Assembly (NCBI RefSeq): GCF_002379095.1
Contig: NZ_NBZV01000041.1
Coordinates: 1-43,535 of the forward strand
DNA from: Polaromonas sp. AER18D-145
Lineage (GTDB): Bacteria; Pseudomonadota; Gammaproteobacteria; Burkholderiales; Burkholderiaceae_C
Reading direction: 5' to 3'
DNA: 43,535 nt
This document shows, piece by piece, positions 12,542-23,597 of this stretch. The position numbers and the translations under genes were made by a program. Positions within the stretch are counted from its first letter, which is position 1. Each line of letters opens with the position of its first letter. The notes under the pieces were generated by a model. It did no database searches. It was given only the letters and a program-made list of their open reading frames with translations, and was not told the origin of the DNA.

Positions 12542-12569
12542 GCGGCTGGCGCCTCACGGTGCCGGCCGC
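12542..12569 (+). other. Stable intercistronic hairpin between infB and rbfA
   Basis: GCGGCTGGCGCC (12542-12553) pairs over all 12 positions with GGTGCCGGCCGC (12558-12569), counting two G-U pairs, around a TCAC loop. No U-run follows, so it is not a normal terminator. It may stabilise or process the mRNA between infB and rbfA. Confidence 0.6.
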
Positions 12570-12589
12570 CACAAGTCCCAACATTTTGT

Positions 12590-12958
12590 ATGCGTAAAAA
12601 ATCATCCACCCCGAATCGCGGTTTTCGCGTCGCCGACCAGATCCAGCGCGATCTGACGGAGCTGATCGCGCGCGAACTGAAAGACCCGCGGGTCGGGATG
12701 GTGACGATCCAGGCCGTCGAGGTGACGCCGGACTATGCGCATGCCAAGGTGTTTTTCAGCGTGCTGATCGGCGACCCGAAAGAATGCGAAACAGCGCTGA
12801 ACCAGGCCGCGGGCTTTCTGCGCAACGGCTTGTTCAAGAAGCTGATGATCCACACGGTGCCGACCCTGCATTTCCAGTTTGACCGCACCACGGAGCGTGC
12901 GGCCGACATGAACGCCCTGATTGCCAAGGCGGTTTCTTCCCGCGCCCAGGACGACTGA
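12590..12958 (+). CDS. rbfA: Ribosome-binding factor A
   Basis: Binds the 30S subunit and helps late 16S rRNA processing, especially in the cold. 122 residues, the normal size, with the compact KH-like fold signature: [20 protein letters not shown], then [20 protein letters not shown], and the C-terminal [20 protein letters not shown]. Follows infB after 66 bp that hold a strong hairpin; truB follows after 90 bp. The order infB-rbfA-truB is the classical one. Confidence 0.95.
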   Translation: MRKKSSTPNRGFRVADQIQRDLTELIARELKDPRVGMVTIQAVEVTPDYAHAKVFFSVLIGDPKECETALNQAAGFLRNGLFKKLMIHTVPTLHFQFDRTTERAADMNALIAKAVSSRAQDD

Positions 12959-13048
12959 GTTCGCGCCGTTTCCCTTGATGACAGGTTCAGGGACAACGGT
13001 GCCAACAGAGTGCGCGGGCCAGCCCGTGCGCCGAGCCTGTCGGAATTT

Positions 13049-14080
13049 ATGACGCAAACAACTTCTCATCGCCAGGCCCCGCGGGGCCAAAAGATACAGC
13101 GACGTCCCGTGCACGGCGTGCTGCTGCTCGACAAGCCGCTAGGCCTGTCGAGCAATCAGGCCTTGCAGAAGGCCAAATGGCTGCTGCGTGCCGACAAGGC
13201 CGGCCACACCGGCACGCTGGACCCGCTGGCCACCGGCGTGTTGCCCCTGTGTTTCGGGGCGGCCACCAAGTTCAGCCAGCTGCAGCTCGACGCCGACAAG
13301 ACCTACGAAGCCGTGCTGCTGCTGGGTCAGAAAACCAGCACCGCTGACGCCGAAGGCGATGTCATCGAGACACGCCCGGTGCCGGCCATCACGCCCGAAC
13401 TGCTGGCCGAGCTGACACGCCGCTTCACCGGTGCGCAAAGCCAGGTGCCGCCCATGTATTCGGCCCTGAAAAAAGACGGCAAGGCGCTTTACGAATACGC
13501 GCGCAAGGGCGAGGAAGTCGAACGGGACGCGCGCCACGTCACCATTTACAAGCTGGAAATGGCTCCAGACCAGGACCCACGGGCGCCGGCAGCTATCAAA
13601 ATAATAGTGTCGTGCAGCAAGGGTACCTACATCCGCACGCTCGGGGAAGACATCGGCGAGGCCATTGGTTGCGGCGCCCACCTCGGCTCGCTGCGGCGCC
13701 TGGAGACCGGCGGTTATACCGACCGCCAGTGTGTGAGCCTGCCGGCGCTTGAAGCCATGAGCGAGGCCGAACGCGAGGCCTGTTTGTTGCCGGTGCAGTC
13801 GCTGGTGGCCGCCTTTCCGTCTGTCACATTGGGCGCCGATGATGCAGGGCGGTTCCTGAGCGGCCTGCGTCGCCGCGGCAGCCCGGGCCAGTGGGGGCCG
13901 GACAGCGCGATGGTGCAGGTCTACGGCGCTGACCCGCCGGCTTTTCTGGGCTCGGCCCATGTCACCGCCGATGAGTTAATCCCCGGGCGCCTGCTCAGCC
14001 CGATTGAAATCCAGGACATGCTGCTTGCCAGCCCGTCCCTTGCTTCCAGCCCTGCGGCACCTGCCGCATTGGCCCATTAA
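13049..14080 (+). CDS. truB: tRNA pseudouridine(55) synthase TruB
   Basis: Converts U55 in the T-loop of tRNAs to pseudouridine. 343 residues from ATG 13049. The catalytic aspartate is Asp58 in GHTGTLDPLATG; KTYEAVLLLG, PPMYSALKKDG and CSKGTYIRTLGEDIG are the other conserved blocks. ATG 13049, with GGAA just upstream, is preferred to GTG 13010, since the extra 13 residues look like non-coding leader. Residues about 182-186 (AIKII), immediately before the conserved CSKGTY block, are encoded by a fragment of the GCTATCAA-type repeat. Last gene of the rimP-truB series; typA starts 35 bp later. Confidence 0.94.
   Translation: MTQTTSHRQAPRGQKIQRRPVHGVLLLDKPLGLSSNQALQKAKWLLRADKAGHTGTLDPLATGVLPLCFGAATKFSQLQLDADKTYEAVLLLGQKTSTADAEGDVIETRPVPAITPELLAELTRRFTGAQSQVPPMYSALKKDGKALYEYARKGEEVERDARHVTIYKLEMAPDQDPRAPAAIKIIVSCSKGTYIRTLGEDIGEAIGCGAHLGSLRRLETGGYTDRQCVSLPALEAMSEAEREACLLPVQSLVAAFPSVTLGADDAGRFLSGLRRRGSPGQWGPDSAMVQVYGADPPAFLGSAHVTADELIPGRLLSPIEIQDMLLASPSLASSPAAPAALAH
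13591..13607 (+). repeat. Partial GCTATCAA-type repeat inside truB
   Basis: AGCTATCAAAATAATAG is the near-palindromic head of the repeat (CTAT..ATAG). GCT is in codon phase and the piece encodes Ala-Ile-Lys-Ile-Ile. AT-rich in a GC-rich gene. Confidence 0.5.
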
Positions 14081-14115
14081 CCAGCCACCGAATTGAAGTT
14101 TTTAGAAAGCGAACC

Positions 14116-15939
<1,824 letters not shown>

Positions 15940-15944
15940 AAACC

Positions 15945-15993
15945 AAAAGGCGGTGCCGGCACCTGGGTGCCTGCCCGCCTTTTTTCTTTTTTT
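15945..15993 (+). terminator. Intrinsic terminator after typA
   Basis: AAGGCGG (15947-15953) pairs with CCGCCTT (15975-15981), with an inner GGCACC/GGTGCC stem, followed by T-rich TTTTTTCTTTTTTT. It ends the rimP-typA transcription block, and the next ATG is 16001. Confidence 0.85.
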
Positions 15994-16000
15994 GGACACC

Positions 16001-16885
16001 ATGAAACTGACGCACAGCCGCGCCGTACTCCTGATGATCGCGATCACGCTGATGTGGTCGATCGCCGGCGTGGTGACGCGCCATCTTGAATCGGCCCGCA
16101 GTTTTGAAGTGACCTTCTGGCGCAGTTTTTTCACGCTGCTGTCGCTGCTGGTCATCCTGCCGCTGTTCCAGGGGCGCGCGGTGTTCTCCAGGATCCGCCA
16201 TGCAGGCCGCTTCCTGTGGCTGTCAGGCGTCTGCTGGAGCATCATGTTCACCGCCTTCATGCTGGCGCTGACCATGACCAGCGTGGCCAATGTGCTGGTC
16301 ACCATGGCGGTCGGGCCCTTCATCACGGCCCTGGTGGCTCGGGTCTTCATCGGTCACCGCATTCCGCCCCGGACCTGGGGGGCCATTGCCGTGGCGGGTG
16401 TGGGCATTGCCTGGATGCACGGCAGCCAGGTGAGCCTGGGCGCCAGCGCGGGCCAGCTCGCCGGTACGCTGGTGGCCTTGCTGGTGCCCATGGCCGCGGC
16501 CGTGAACTGGACCGTGGTGCAGCGCAGCCAGGCGCATGGCGAAAAAATCGACCTGGTGCCGGCCGTGCTGGTGGGCGCTGCGATTTCCTCGCTGCTCACG
16601 CTGCCGCTGGCGTTTCCGTTTGTCGCGACGCCGCATGACATCGGCCTGCTGGCCCTGCTGGGCCTGGTCCAGCTGGCGATCCCCTGCGTGTTGTCGGTGG
16701 TCTGCGCCCGCGTGCTGAAAGCGCCCGAGATGGCCTTGCTGGCGCTGCTGGAGATCATTTTCGGCATTCTGCTGGCCTGGGCCGGCGCGGGCGAGGTGCC
16801 GGCTGCCAGTGTGCTGACCGGCGGGCTGCTGGTCATCGCGGCGCTGGTCGCCAATGAATTGATGGGATGGAGACAGAGAGCATGA
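16001..16885 (+). CDS. EamA/DMT-family membrane transporter
   Basis: Inner-membrane protein of the drug/metabolite transporter superfamily; substrate not predictable. 294 residues with about ten hydrophobic helices in two EamA repeats; the first begins LTHSRAVLLMIAITLMWSIA and contains the typical MWS..GVVTRHL and FWRSFF pattern. ATG 16001 follows the typA terminator; the frame is open upstream to 15953 but that would start inside the terminator. It overlaps the next gene by ATGA (16882-16885), so the two are coupled, but a shared pathway is not evident. Confidence 0.85.
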   Translation: MKLTHSRAVLLMIAITLMWSIAGVVTRHLESARSFEVTFWRSFFTLLSLLVILPLFQGRAVFSRIRHAGRFLWLSGVCWSIMFTAFMLALTMTSVANVLVTMAVGPFITALVARVFIGHRIPPRTWGAIAVAGVGIAWMHGSQVSLGASAGQLAGTLVALLVPMAAAVNWTVVQRSQAHGEKIDLVPAVLVGAAISSLLTLPLAFPFVATPHDIGLLALLGLVQLAIPCVLSVVCARVLKAPEMALLALLEIIFGILLAWAGAGEVPAASVLTGGLLVIAALVANELMGWRQRA

Positions 16886-18018
16886 ACCAGACAACAACAC
16901 ACGCACCGGCCCACAGCGACATCCTGACCGAGGTGCGCGGGCGGGTCGGCTTCATCACGCTGAACCGGCCCAAGGCGCTCAATGCGCTCTCGCTGTCCAT
17001 GGTGCGCGACCTGTCGGCGGCGCTGACGGCATGGCGCGATGATGCGGCCGTGGTCGCCGTGGCCATTCGGGGCACCAACAAGGCGGGACGTCCCGGCACG
17101 CCGGAAAGCCTGTTCGGCGGCTTTTGCGCCGGCGGCGATATCCGCTTTTTCCACCAGGCCGCACTGGCCGGTGACACGGACCTGGACGCGTTTTTCACCG
17201 AGGAATACCGCCTCAACCACCTGATTCACAACTATCCCAAACCCTACATCGCCTTCATGGACGGTGTGGTGATGGGCGGCGGCATGGGAATCAGTGTCGG
17301 AGCGACGGTCCGCATCGTGACCGAACACACCAAGATGGCCATGCCGGAAACCAACATCGGGCTGTTTCCCGATGTCGGTGGCGGCCACTTCCTGAGCCGC
17401 TGCCCGGGCAGTGCGGGGGAGTACCTGGCGTTGACCGGGGCGGTGATCGGTGCCGGCGAGGCGCTGGCGTACGGCCTGGCCGACATCGAGCGGCCTGCTG
17501 CCAGCCTGCCGGGTCTGTGGCAGCAGCTGGGCGATCAGGCCTTTTCCGATGTTTCCGCGGCCGAGCAATGGATTGCTACTCATTTGATAGCTGATGGCGC
17601 CCGTCCTGAAAGCGCTGAGAGCAGATTTGATGCTTATTTTTCGCTGGCCCGGGTGAAACACATCGTCGATGCCCTGGAAGCCGCGAAGGACGACGACTGG
17701 GCACAAAAAACCGCTGTTGTGCTGCGCAAACGTTCACCGCTGATGCTGCATGTGACCCTGGAGCAGATCCGCCGCGCCCGCAGCATGAGCCTGGCCGACG
17801 ATCTGCGCATGGAGCGCGACATGGTGCACCATTGCTTTCACCTCAGGCCAGGCGCGGCCAGCGAGACGGTCGAGGGCATACGTGCGCTGGCCGTCGACAA
17901 GGACTACACGCCGAAGTGGAACCCCGCCCGCATTGAAGAGGTCAAGCCGCAGATGGTGCAGGCGTTTTTCGCCAGTCCCTGGGCGGCCGAAGCGCATCCG
18001 CTGCGCGATCTTCAGTGA
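16882..18018 (+). CDS. 3-hydroxyisobutyryl-CoA hydrolase-like protein (enoyl-CoA hydratase/isomerase family)
   Basis: Crotonase-fold protein of the HIBCH subfamily; HIBCH enzymes release 3-hydroxyisobutyrate from its CoA ester in valine breakdown. 378 residues. Subfamily marks are HNYPKPYIAFMDGVVMGGGM, the oxyanion-hole FGGFCAGGDIR, and MAMPETNIGLFPDVGGGHFL, which keeps the Glu and Asp used by human HIBCH. I chose ATG 16882, overlapping the EamA stop, with GGAG upstream; ATG 16867 is the alternative. Residues 232-251 (ATHLIADGARPESAESRFDA) are encoded by a full repeat copy, in frame, in a variable region of the family. Convergent with the anti-sigma gene, 7 bp apart. Confidence 0.85.
   Translation: MNQTTTHAPAHSDILTEVRGRVGFITLNRPKALNALSLSMVRDLSAALTAWRDDAAVVAVAIRGTNKAGRPGTPESLFGGFCAGGDIRFFHQAALAGDTDLDAFFTEEYRLNHLIHNYPKPYIAFMDGVVMGGGMGISVGATVRIVTEHTKMAMPETNIGLFPDVGGGHFLSRCPGSAGEYLALTGAVIGAGEALAYGLADIERPAASLPGLWQQLGDQAFSDVSAAEQWIATHLIADGARPESAESRFDAYFSLARVKHIVDALEAAKDDDWAQKTAVVLRKRSPLMLHVTLEQIRRARSMSLADDLRMERDMVHHCFHLRPGAASETVEGIRALAVDKDYTPKWNPARIEEVKPQMVQAFFASPWAAEAHPLRDLQ
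17575..17633 (+). repeat. Full in-frame copy of the GCTATCAA-type repeat in the HIBCH-like gene
   Basis: Starts GCTACTCATTTGATAGCTGA and ends GCAGATTTGATGC. It aligns with 443-496 block by block and codon by codon, without gaps, with 32191-32250 (GCT, GCT, GAA, AG-, GCT and TTT codons in the same places). Codon phase is the same as in the other in-gene copies. Confidence 0.65.
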
Positions 18019-18025
18019 GCCAGCT

Positions 18026-18850
18026 CTAAAGCTGCTGGTAGACCAGCCCGGCCAGCCGCATCAGTTCCTCGCGCGCGACCGGGCCGCTCATGGCATAACC
18101 AAAGCCCTGGTCCATCCAGTAAAACGCCGGCACCGGGCCGTCGTTGCTGTAGCGGAAAGTGGTTTCCGCGCTGGCCGGCTTGCCTGCCGCAGGGCTGCCG
18201 TCGAGCGCACCGAGGTACAGGGTCACACGCACGCCGGCAGCGTTCTGGAACATGAACTGCGCGCGGGCGCCGCCATCGCCGGGCAACAGCCGGCCGCCCA
18301 CCAGTTCATACCCCTGGCTGGACAGCAGGGGCACCTTGAGCGGCTTGCCCAGGCGTTTGGACAGCCATTGCACCAGGTGTTCCTGCTGCGCCGCGCCGAC
18401 TTCCACCGGATGCCGCACTTCCGGCGCAAACGCCGCATGGGCCAGGGTGGCCTGGTGTGCAAACGCCTGGCCGGCGCGCAAACCCTGGCCTGCAGCGTAG
18501 GGAAGGGGGCCGTTGCCGAATTGACCGTGCGCCGTCCAGCCGACGGCAAAGGCCAGCAGCACACCGGCGGCCAGGCCGCCCCAGCGCCACCACGGGTCCA
18601 GCGCCTGCCGCTCATGCGTGCTGCGGTGCACGGTTGCCAGCAAGGTTTCAGGAATGGGTTCATCCAGCAGCTTCTGGTGCAGGCCGCGCAGCGCTTCGCG
18701 CTGGTCCTGCCAGGCCTTCAAGGTCTCGCCAGTCAGCGGGTCGTCCGCAATGTGCGCCAAGGCGGCTGCCCGCTGCCCGGCCGTCAGTTGCCCATCGACC
18801 AGCGCATTCAGCTCGTCGTGGGTCAGGGGCGATGTTCTTGAAGCATCCAT
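18026..18850 (-). CDS. Anti-sigma factor (single-pass membrane protein)
   Basis: Predicted inner-membrane regulator that holds the ECF sigma factor encoded just upstream. 274 residues: N-terminal cytoplasmic part (about 1-85) starting with the anti-sigma pattern THDELNALVDGQL and a helical ADDPLTGETLKAWQ segment; one membrane helix at about 90-108 (WGGLAAGVLLAFAVGWTA); a periplasmic part to the end. No cysteines of the HxxxCxxC zinc anti-sigma motif are present, so it is not a ZAS-type protein. The periplasmic part resembles other proteobacterial anti-sigma factors of this kind (LVQWLSKRLGKPLKVPLL). Starts 15 bp after the sigma stop. Confidence 0.82.
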   Translation of the reverse strand: MDASRTSPLTHDELNALVDGQLTAGQRAAALAHIADDPLTGETLKAWQDQREALRGLHQKLLDEPIPETLLATVHRSTHERQALDPWWRWGGLAAGVLLAFAVGWTAHGQFGNGPLPYAAGQGLRAGQAFAHQATLAHAAFAPEVRHPVEVGAAQQEHLVQWLSKRLGKPLKVPLLSSQGYELVGGRLLPGDGGARAQFMFQNAAGVRVTLYLGALDGSPAAGKPASAETTFRYSNDGPVPAFYWMDQGFGYAMSGPVAREELMRLAGLVYQQL

Positions 18851-18865
18851 GGTGGTGTGGGCTTG

Positions 18866-19405
18866 TTAGGGGAGGCGCCGCAAGGCGGAAACGTTCCTGG
18901 TGTTGTCCGTCGCCGCCTGAGGCTGCGCCGGTTTGTCCATCAGTTCACGCAGGCGGCTGCGTGCCCGCGACAGGCGCGACATCACGGTGCCCAGCGGCAC
19001 GCCAACCACGCGGGCGACCTGCTCGTAACTCATGTCTTCCAGGCTGACGAGCAGCAGCACGGCACGCTGGTCGTCCGGCAGCCGGAGCAGGCAACGCTGC
19101 AGGTCCAGGGCCTGGTCCTGCCTGGCGTCGGGTGCGGCCAGCGTGCCGGCCAGTTCATCCACATCCAGCGGCGGGCCCGCCTGTAATTGCCGCGCCGCAC
19201 TGCGCCGCTGGTTCATGAACAGGTTGTGCATCAGGGTGAACAGCCAGGCCCGCAGATCGGACCCGGCTGTCCACAGACGCCATTTGCTGCAGGCCCGCTC
19301 CAGCGTGTCCTGCACCAGGTCGTCGGCGGCCCAGGCATTGCCGGTCAGCGCGCGGGCGTAACGCCGCAAACCGGGAATCTGGGCAATCAGCTCGGAACGG
19401 TCCAT
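18866..19405 (-). CDS. ECF-type RNA polymerase sigma factor
   Basis: Alternative sigma factor of the extracytoplasmic-function class. 179 residues: sigma region 2 at about 10-80 (DDLVQDTLERAC; LRAWLFTLMHNLFMNQRR) and region 4 at about 110-165 (LVSLEDMSYEQVARVVGVPL then GTVMSRLSRAR), with no regions 1 or 3. Lies 27 bp after a predicted lipoprotein and 15 bp before the anti-sigma gene, so the three are likely one transcript. An ECF-like promoter upstream of the lipoprotein suggests autoregulation. The signal sensed is unknown. Confidence 0.92.
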   Translation of the reverse strand: MDRSELIAQIPGLRRYARALTGNAWAADDLVQDTLERACSKWRLWTAGSDLRAWLFTLMHNLFMNQRRSAARQLQAGPPLDVDELAGTLAAPDARQDQALDLQRCLLRLPDDQRAVLLLVSLEDMSYEQVARVVGVPLGTVMSRLSRARSRLRELMDKPAQPQAATDNTRNVSALRRLP

Positions 19406-19432
19406 GGACTGCGGTCAAGCCGGCATGCAAAT

Positions 19433-19804
19433 TCAGGGCTTGACGATGTGCCAGACGTTCTGCACGCCGTCACCGGTCTTGTCGCCGGCCTTGGTGTCCT
19501 TGATCCAGTAGTACAGCGGCTTGCCTTTCATGGACCACTGTTTTTTGCCGTCGTCGCGCGTGATGACCGTGTAGTCGCCCGAGGCCTTGTCCGTCTCGGC
19601 GGCCAGCAGCGGTGGCCAGTTGGTGGCGCAAGGGCCATTGCAGACGGACTTGCCACTACCCGTGATATCGCGGTCAAAGGTGTAAAGCGTCATGCCGTTC
19701 GGACCGACCAGCATGCCATCGGCCACTTTGGCGGGCGGGTTGCTCATGGAGGCGCAGCCGCCGAGAAGGGCGGCGGTGAGGACGGCGATGGTCAGGAATT
19801 TCAT
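19433..19804 (-). CDS. Predicted lipoprotein with Yx(F/W/Y)xxD motifs (COG4315 type)
   Basis: Small exported lipoprotein of unknown function. 123 residues: signal peptide MKFLTIAVLTAALLGGC with lipobox LLGGC (lipidated Cys17), then the family's pattern MLVGPNGMTLYTFDRD around 30-46, CNGPCATNWPP, and a second copy region GKPLYYWIKD near 95-106. I start at ATG 19804 because it begins the signal peptide; the frame is open to 19858. It is the first gene before the ECF sigma/anti-sigma pair, an arrangement I recall for this family, so it may be a main target of that sigma factor. Confidence 0.85.
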   Translation of the reverse strand: MKFLTIAVLTAALLGGCASMSNPPAKVADGMLVGPNGMTLYTFDRDITGSGKSVCNGPCATNWPPLLAAETDKASGDYTVITRDDGKKQWSMKGKPLYYWIKDTKAGDKTGDGVQNVWHIVKP

Positions 19805-19854
19805 GGTGAGCTCCGGTAGGTGAAGTGGGTTGGGCAGAGCAGCTCTGCCACCCC

Positions 19855-19883
19855 ACAAACACCTTTGACGGCCAGTTTATTCC
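19855..19883 (-). promoter_or_regulatory. Candidate ECF-sigma promoter of the lipoprotein-sigma-anti-sigma operon
   Basis: On the minus strand GGAATAA (19883-19877), 15 bases, then TGTTTGT (19861-19855), about 50 bases before the lipoprotein ATG. GGAAT-type -35 elements are usual for ECF sigma factors; the -10 match is weak, and CGTCAAA lies closer but with too short a spacer. Confidence 0.4.
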
Positions 19884-19903
19884 CGGCCTTGCAGAATATT
19901 TCT

Positions 19904-19933
19904 GAAAGACAGGGAAAGACAGGGAAAGACAGG
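19904..19933 (+). repeat. Three tandem copies of GAAAGACAGG
   Basis: Exact 10-bp unit repeated three times (19904-19913, 19914-19923, 19924-19933), between the smpB stop and the lipoprotein promoter. Too short and without spacers for a CRISPR; likely a slippage-prone microsatellite. Confidence 0.9.
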
Positions 19934-19952
19934 GTTAGGCCGGGCAGGGAAG

Positions 19953-20507
19953 TCAGCGGCTGCGCGACTTCATTGCGCGTTCGACTTCGCGCTTGCCTTC
20001 GCGGTCCTTGATGGTGTCGCGCTTGTCGTGTTCGCCCTTGCCCTTGGCCAGACCCACCTCGCATTTGACCTTGCCGGCCTTCCAGTGCAGGTTCAGCGGC
20101 ACCAGCGTGAAACCCTTTTGCTCGATCTTGCCGATCAGGCGGCGGATCTCGTCCTTGTGCATCAGCAGCTTCTTGGTACGCACCGAGTCCGGCCGGACAT
20201 GGGTGGATGCCGTTCCGAGCGGGTTGATCTGGCAGCCGATCAGGAACAGCTCGCCGTTGCGGATCACCACATAACCGTCGGTCAATTGCACCTTGCCCTC
20301 GCGCAGCGACTTCACCTCCCAGCCCTCGAGCACCATGCCGGCCTCGAAGCGCTCTTCAATGTGATAGTTGAACGTGGCTTTCTTGTTGTCGGCAATACGC
20401 ACGGCAGCAGCGGCAGCCTTGGGTGTCAGGTTGATCGCGGGCTTGCCCGTGGACTTTCCGGATGACGCGGCGGCCGGTTTTTTGGAGGATGCTTCTTTGG
20501 TGGCCAT
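19953..20507 (-). CDS. smpB: SsrA-binding protein SmpB
   Basis: Binds tmRNA and delivers it to stalled ribosomes for trans-translation. 184 residues, about 30 longer than usual because of a low-complexity N-terminus ([19 protein letters not shown]). The conserved core starts at [20 protein letters not shown] and includes [15 protein letters not shown] and GCQINP; it ends in the basic tail [21 protein letters not shown] 20507 is kept because no internal start fits better. Divergent from ratA with 55 bp between starts. The ssrA gene itself is not in the window. Confidence 0.95.
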   Translation of the reverse strand: MATKEASSKKPAAASSGKSTGKPAINLTPKAAAAAVRIADNKKATFNYHIEERFEAGMVLEGWEVKSLREGKVQLTDGYVVIRNGELFLIGCQINPLGTASTHVRPDSVRTKKLLMHKDEIRRLIGKIEQKGFTLVPLNLHWKAGKVKCEVGLAKGKGEHDKRDTIKDREGKREVERAMKSRSR

Positions 20508-20536
20508 GGGTAAAAGGTAGGGGCGGCATCGGCTAA

Positions 20537-20542
20537 TACAAT
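20537..20542 (+). promoter_or_regulatory. Candidate -10 element for ratA
   Basis: TACAAT in the 55-bp smpB/ratA divergent gap, 20 bases before the ratA ATG. No good -35 is visible at 17 bases (AAGGTA). The leader would be very short. Confidence 0.35.
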
Positions 20543-20562
20543 CGAGCGCAGCCCATGATTGT

Positions 20563-21015
20563 ATGAAAACCGTTCACAAGTCCGTTTTGATCTGGTACAG
20601 CGCAGCCGAAATGTTTGCCCTGGTCACCGATGTCGCCAGCTACCCGCAGTTTTTGCCCTGGTGCGACCAGGCCAGAGTGATCGAAGAAGATGCGCAGGGC
20701 ATGATGGCCAACGTGGGCATCGCCTTTGCCGGCATTCATCAGAGTTTCACCACCCGCAACACCCACGTGCCGGACCGTCAGGTCTCGCTCAAGCTGGTGA
20801 ACGGTCCTTTTTCAAAGCTCGACGGCGACTGGGACTTCACACCCCTGGGCGACGGTAGCCAGCGCGCCTGCAAGGTGGACCTGACGCTGCGCTACGACTT
20901 TGACAACGCGGCACTCGCGGCGCTGGTGGGGCCGGTGTTTGACAAGATCGCCGGTAGCCTGGTCGATGCCTTTGTCAAAAGGGCCGCCCAGGTGTACGGC
21001 GAGGCCGCGGTCTGA
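20563..21015 (+). CDS. ratA: RatA-type START/SRPBCC-domain protein (coenzyme Q-binding/ribosome association toxin family)
   Basis: 150-residue SRPBCC-fold protein of the COQ10/RatA family. In E. coli RatA was described as blocking 50S-30S association, while homologues bind ubiquinone. Visible marks: [20 protein letters not shown], then [16 protein letters not shown], and the C-terminal [20 protein letters not shown]. Full length, ATG 20563. Followed after 5 bp by rnfH; the smpB/ratA-rnfH arrangement is conserved in beta- and gammaproteobacteria. Confidence 0.9.
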   Translation: MKTVHKSVLIWYSAAEMFALVTDVASYPQFLPWCDQARVIEEDAQGMMANVGIAFAGIHQSFTTRNTHVPDRQVSLKLVNGPFSKLDGDWDFTPLGDGSQRACKVDLTLRYDFDNAALAALVGPVFDKIAGSLVDAFVKRAAQVYGEAAV

Positions 21016-21020
21016 ACGCC

Positions 21021-21359
21021 ATGGTGGCGCTGGACATTTTCCTGCTGTATTCGCCCGGGCCGCGCCAGGTGCGCGAGTGGCATCTGACACTGCCGACCGG
21101 CAGCACCGTGGCGCAGGCCATTGCAGCCAGCGGCATCTTGGACGAGTTTCCGGAACTGGCGGCAGGCCGTCTGTCGGTGGGCATTTGGGGGCGCAAAACC
21201 AGTTTGCGCCATGAGCTGCACCAGCAGGATCGGCTGGAGATCTATCGCCCGCTGAGGGTGGACCCCAAGATCGCGCGGCGCGAGCGCTTCAACAAGCAGG
21301 GCGTGAAGAAATCAGGTCTGTTTGCCAACAAAAGGGCAGGGGCCAAGGCCGGGTACTGA
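21021..21359 (+). CDS. rnfH: RnfH family protein (UPF0125)
   Basis: 112-residue ubiquitin-like beta-grasp protein of the RnfH family; role poorly defined. Marks: LYSPGPRQVREWHLTLPTGS, then VAQAIAASGILDEFPEL, VGIWGRKTSLRHELHQQDRL and EIYRPLRVDPKIARRERF. Lies 5 bp after ratA, so most likely co-transcribed. Convergent with the DUF4124 gene. Confidence 0.9.
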   Translation: MVALDIFLLYSPGPRQVREWHLTLPTGSTVAQAIAASGILDEFPELAAGRLSVGIWGRKTSLRHELHQQDRLEIYRPLRVDPKIARRERFNKQGVKKSGLFANKRAGAKAGY

Positions 21360-21373
21360 ACGCGAACGGCTGC

Positions 21374-23529
<2,156 letters not shown>

Positions 23530-23547
23530 CCGTTTTGGCTTGTCAGG

Positions 23548-23578
23548 GGCGTCTTCATAGACGCCTTTTTCTTTTTTT
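23548..23578 (+). terminator. Intrinsic terminator between guaB and guaA
   Basis: GGCGTCT (23548-23554) and AGACGCC (23559-23565) pair around TCAT, followed by TTTTTCTTTTTTT. guaA starts at 23598, only 20 bp on, so guaA either relies on read-through or has a promoter overlapping guaB. Confidence 0.88.
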
Positions 23579-23597
23579 GCCTTGAAGACACTCTTTC

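Noticed and set aside
13010..13048. GTG start for truB at 13010
   Set aside because: ATG 13049 has a nearby GGAA; the extra 13 residues look non-coding.
15953..16000. Earlier EamA start at 15953
   Set aside because: It would lie inside the typA terminator and adds residues without similarity.
19904..19933. Tandem repeat as a CRISPR fragment
   Set aside because: The 10-bp units abut with no spacers.
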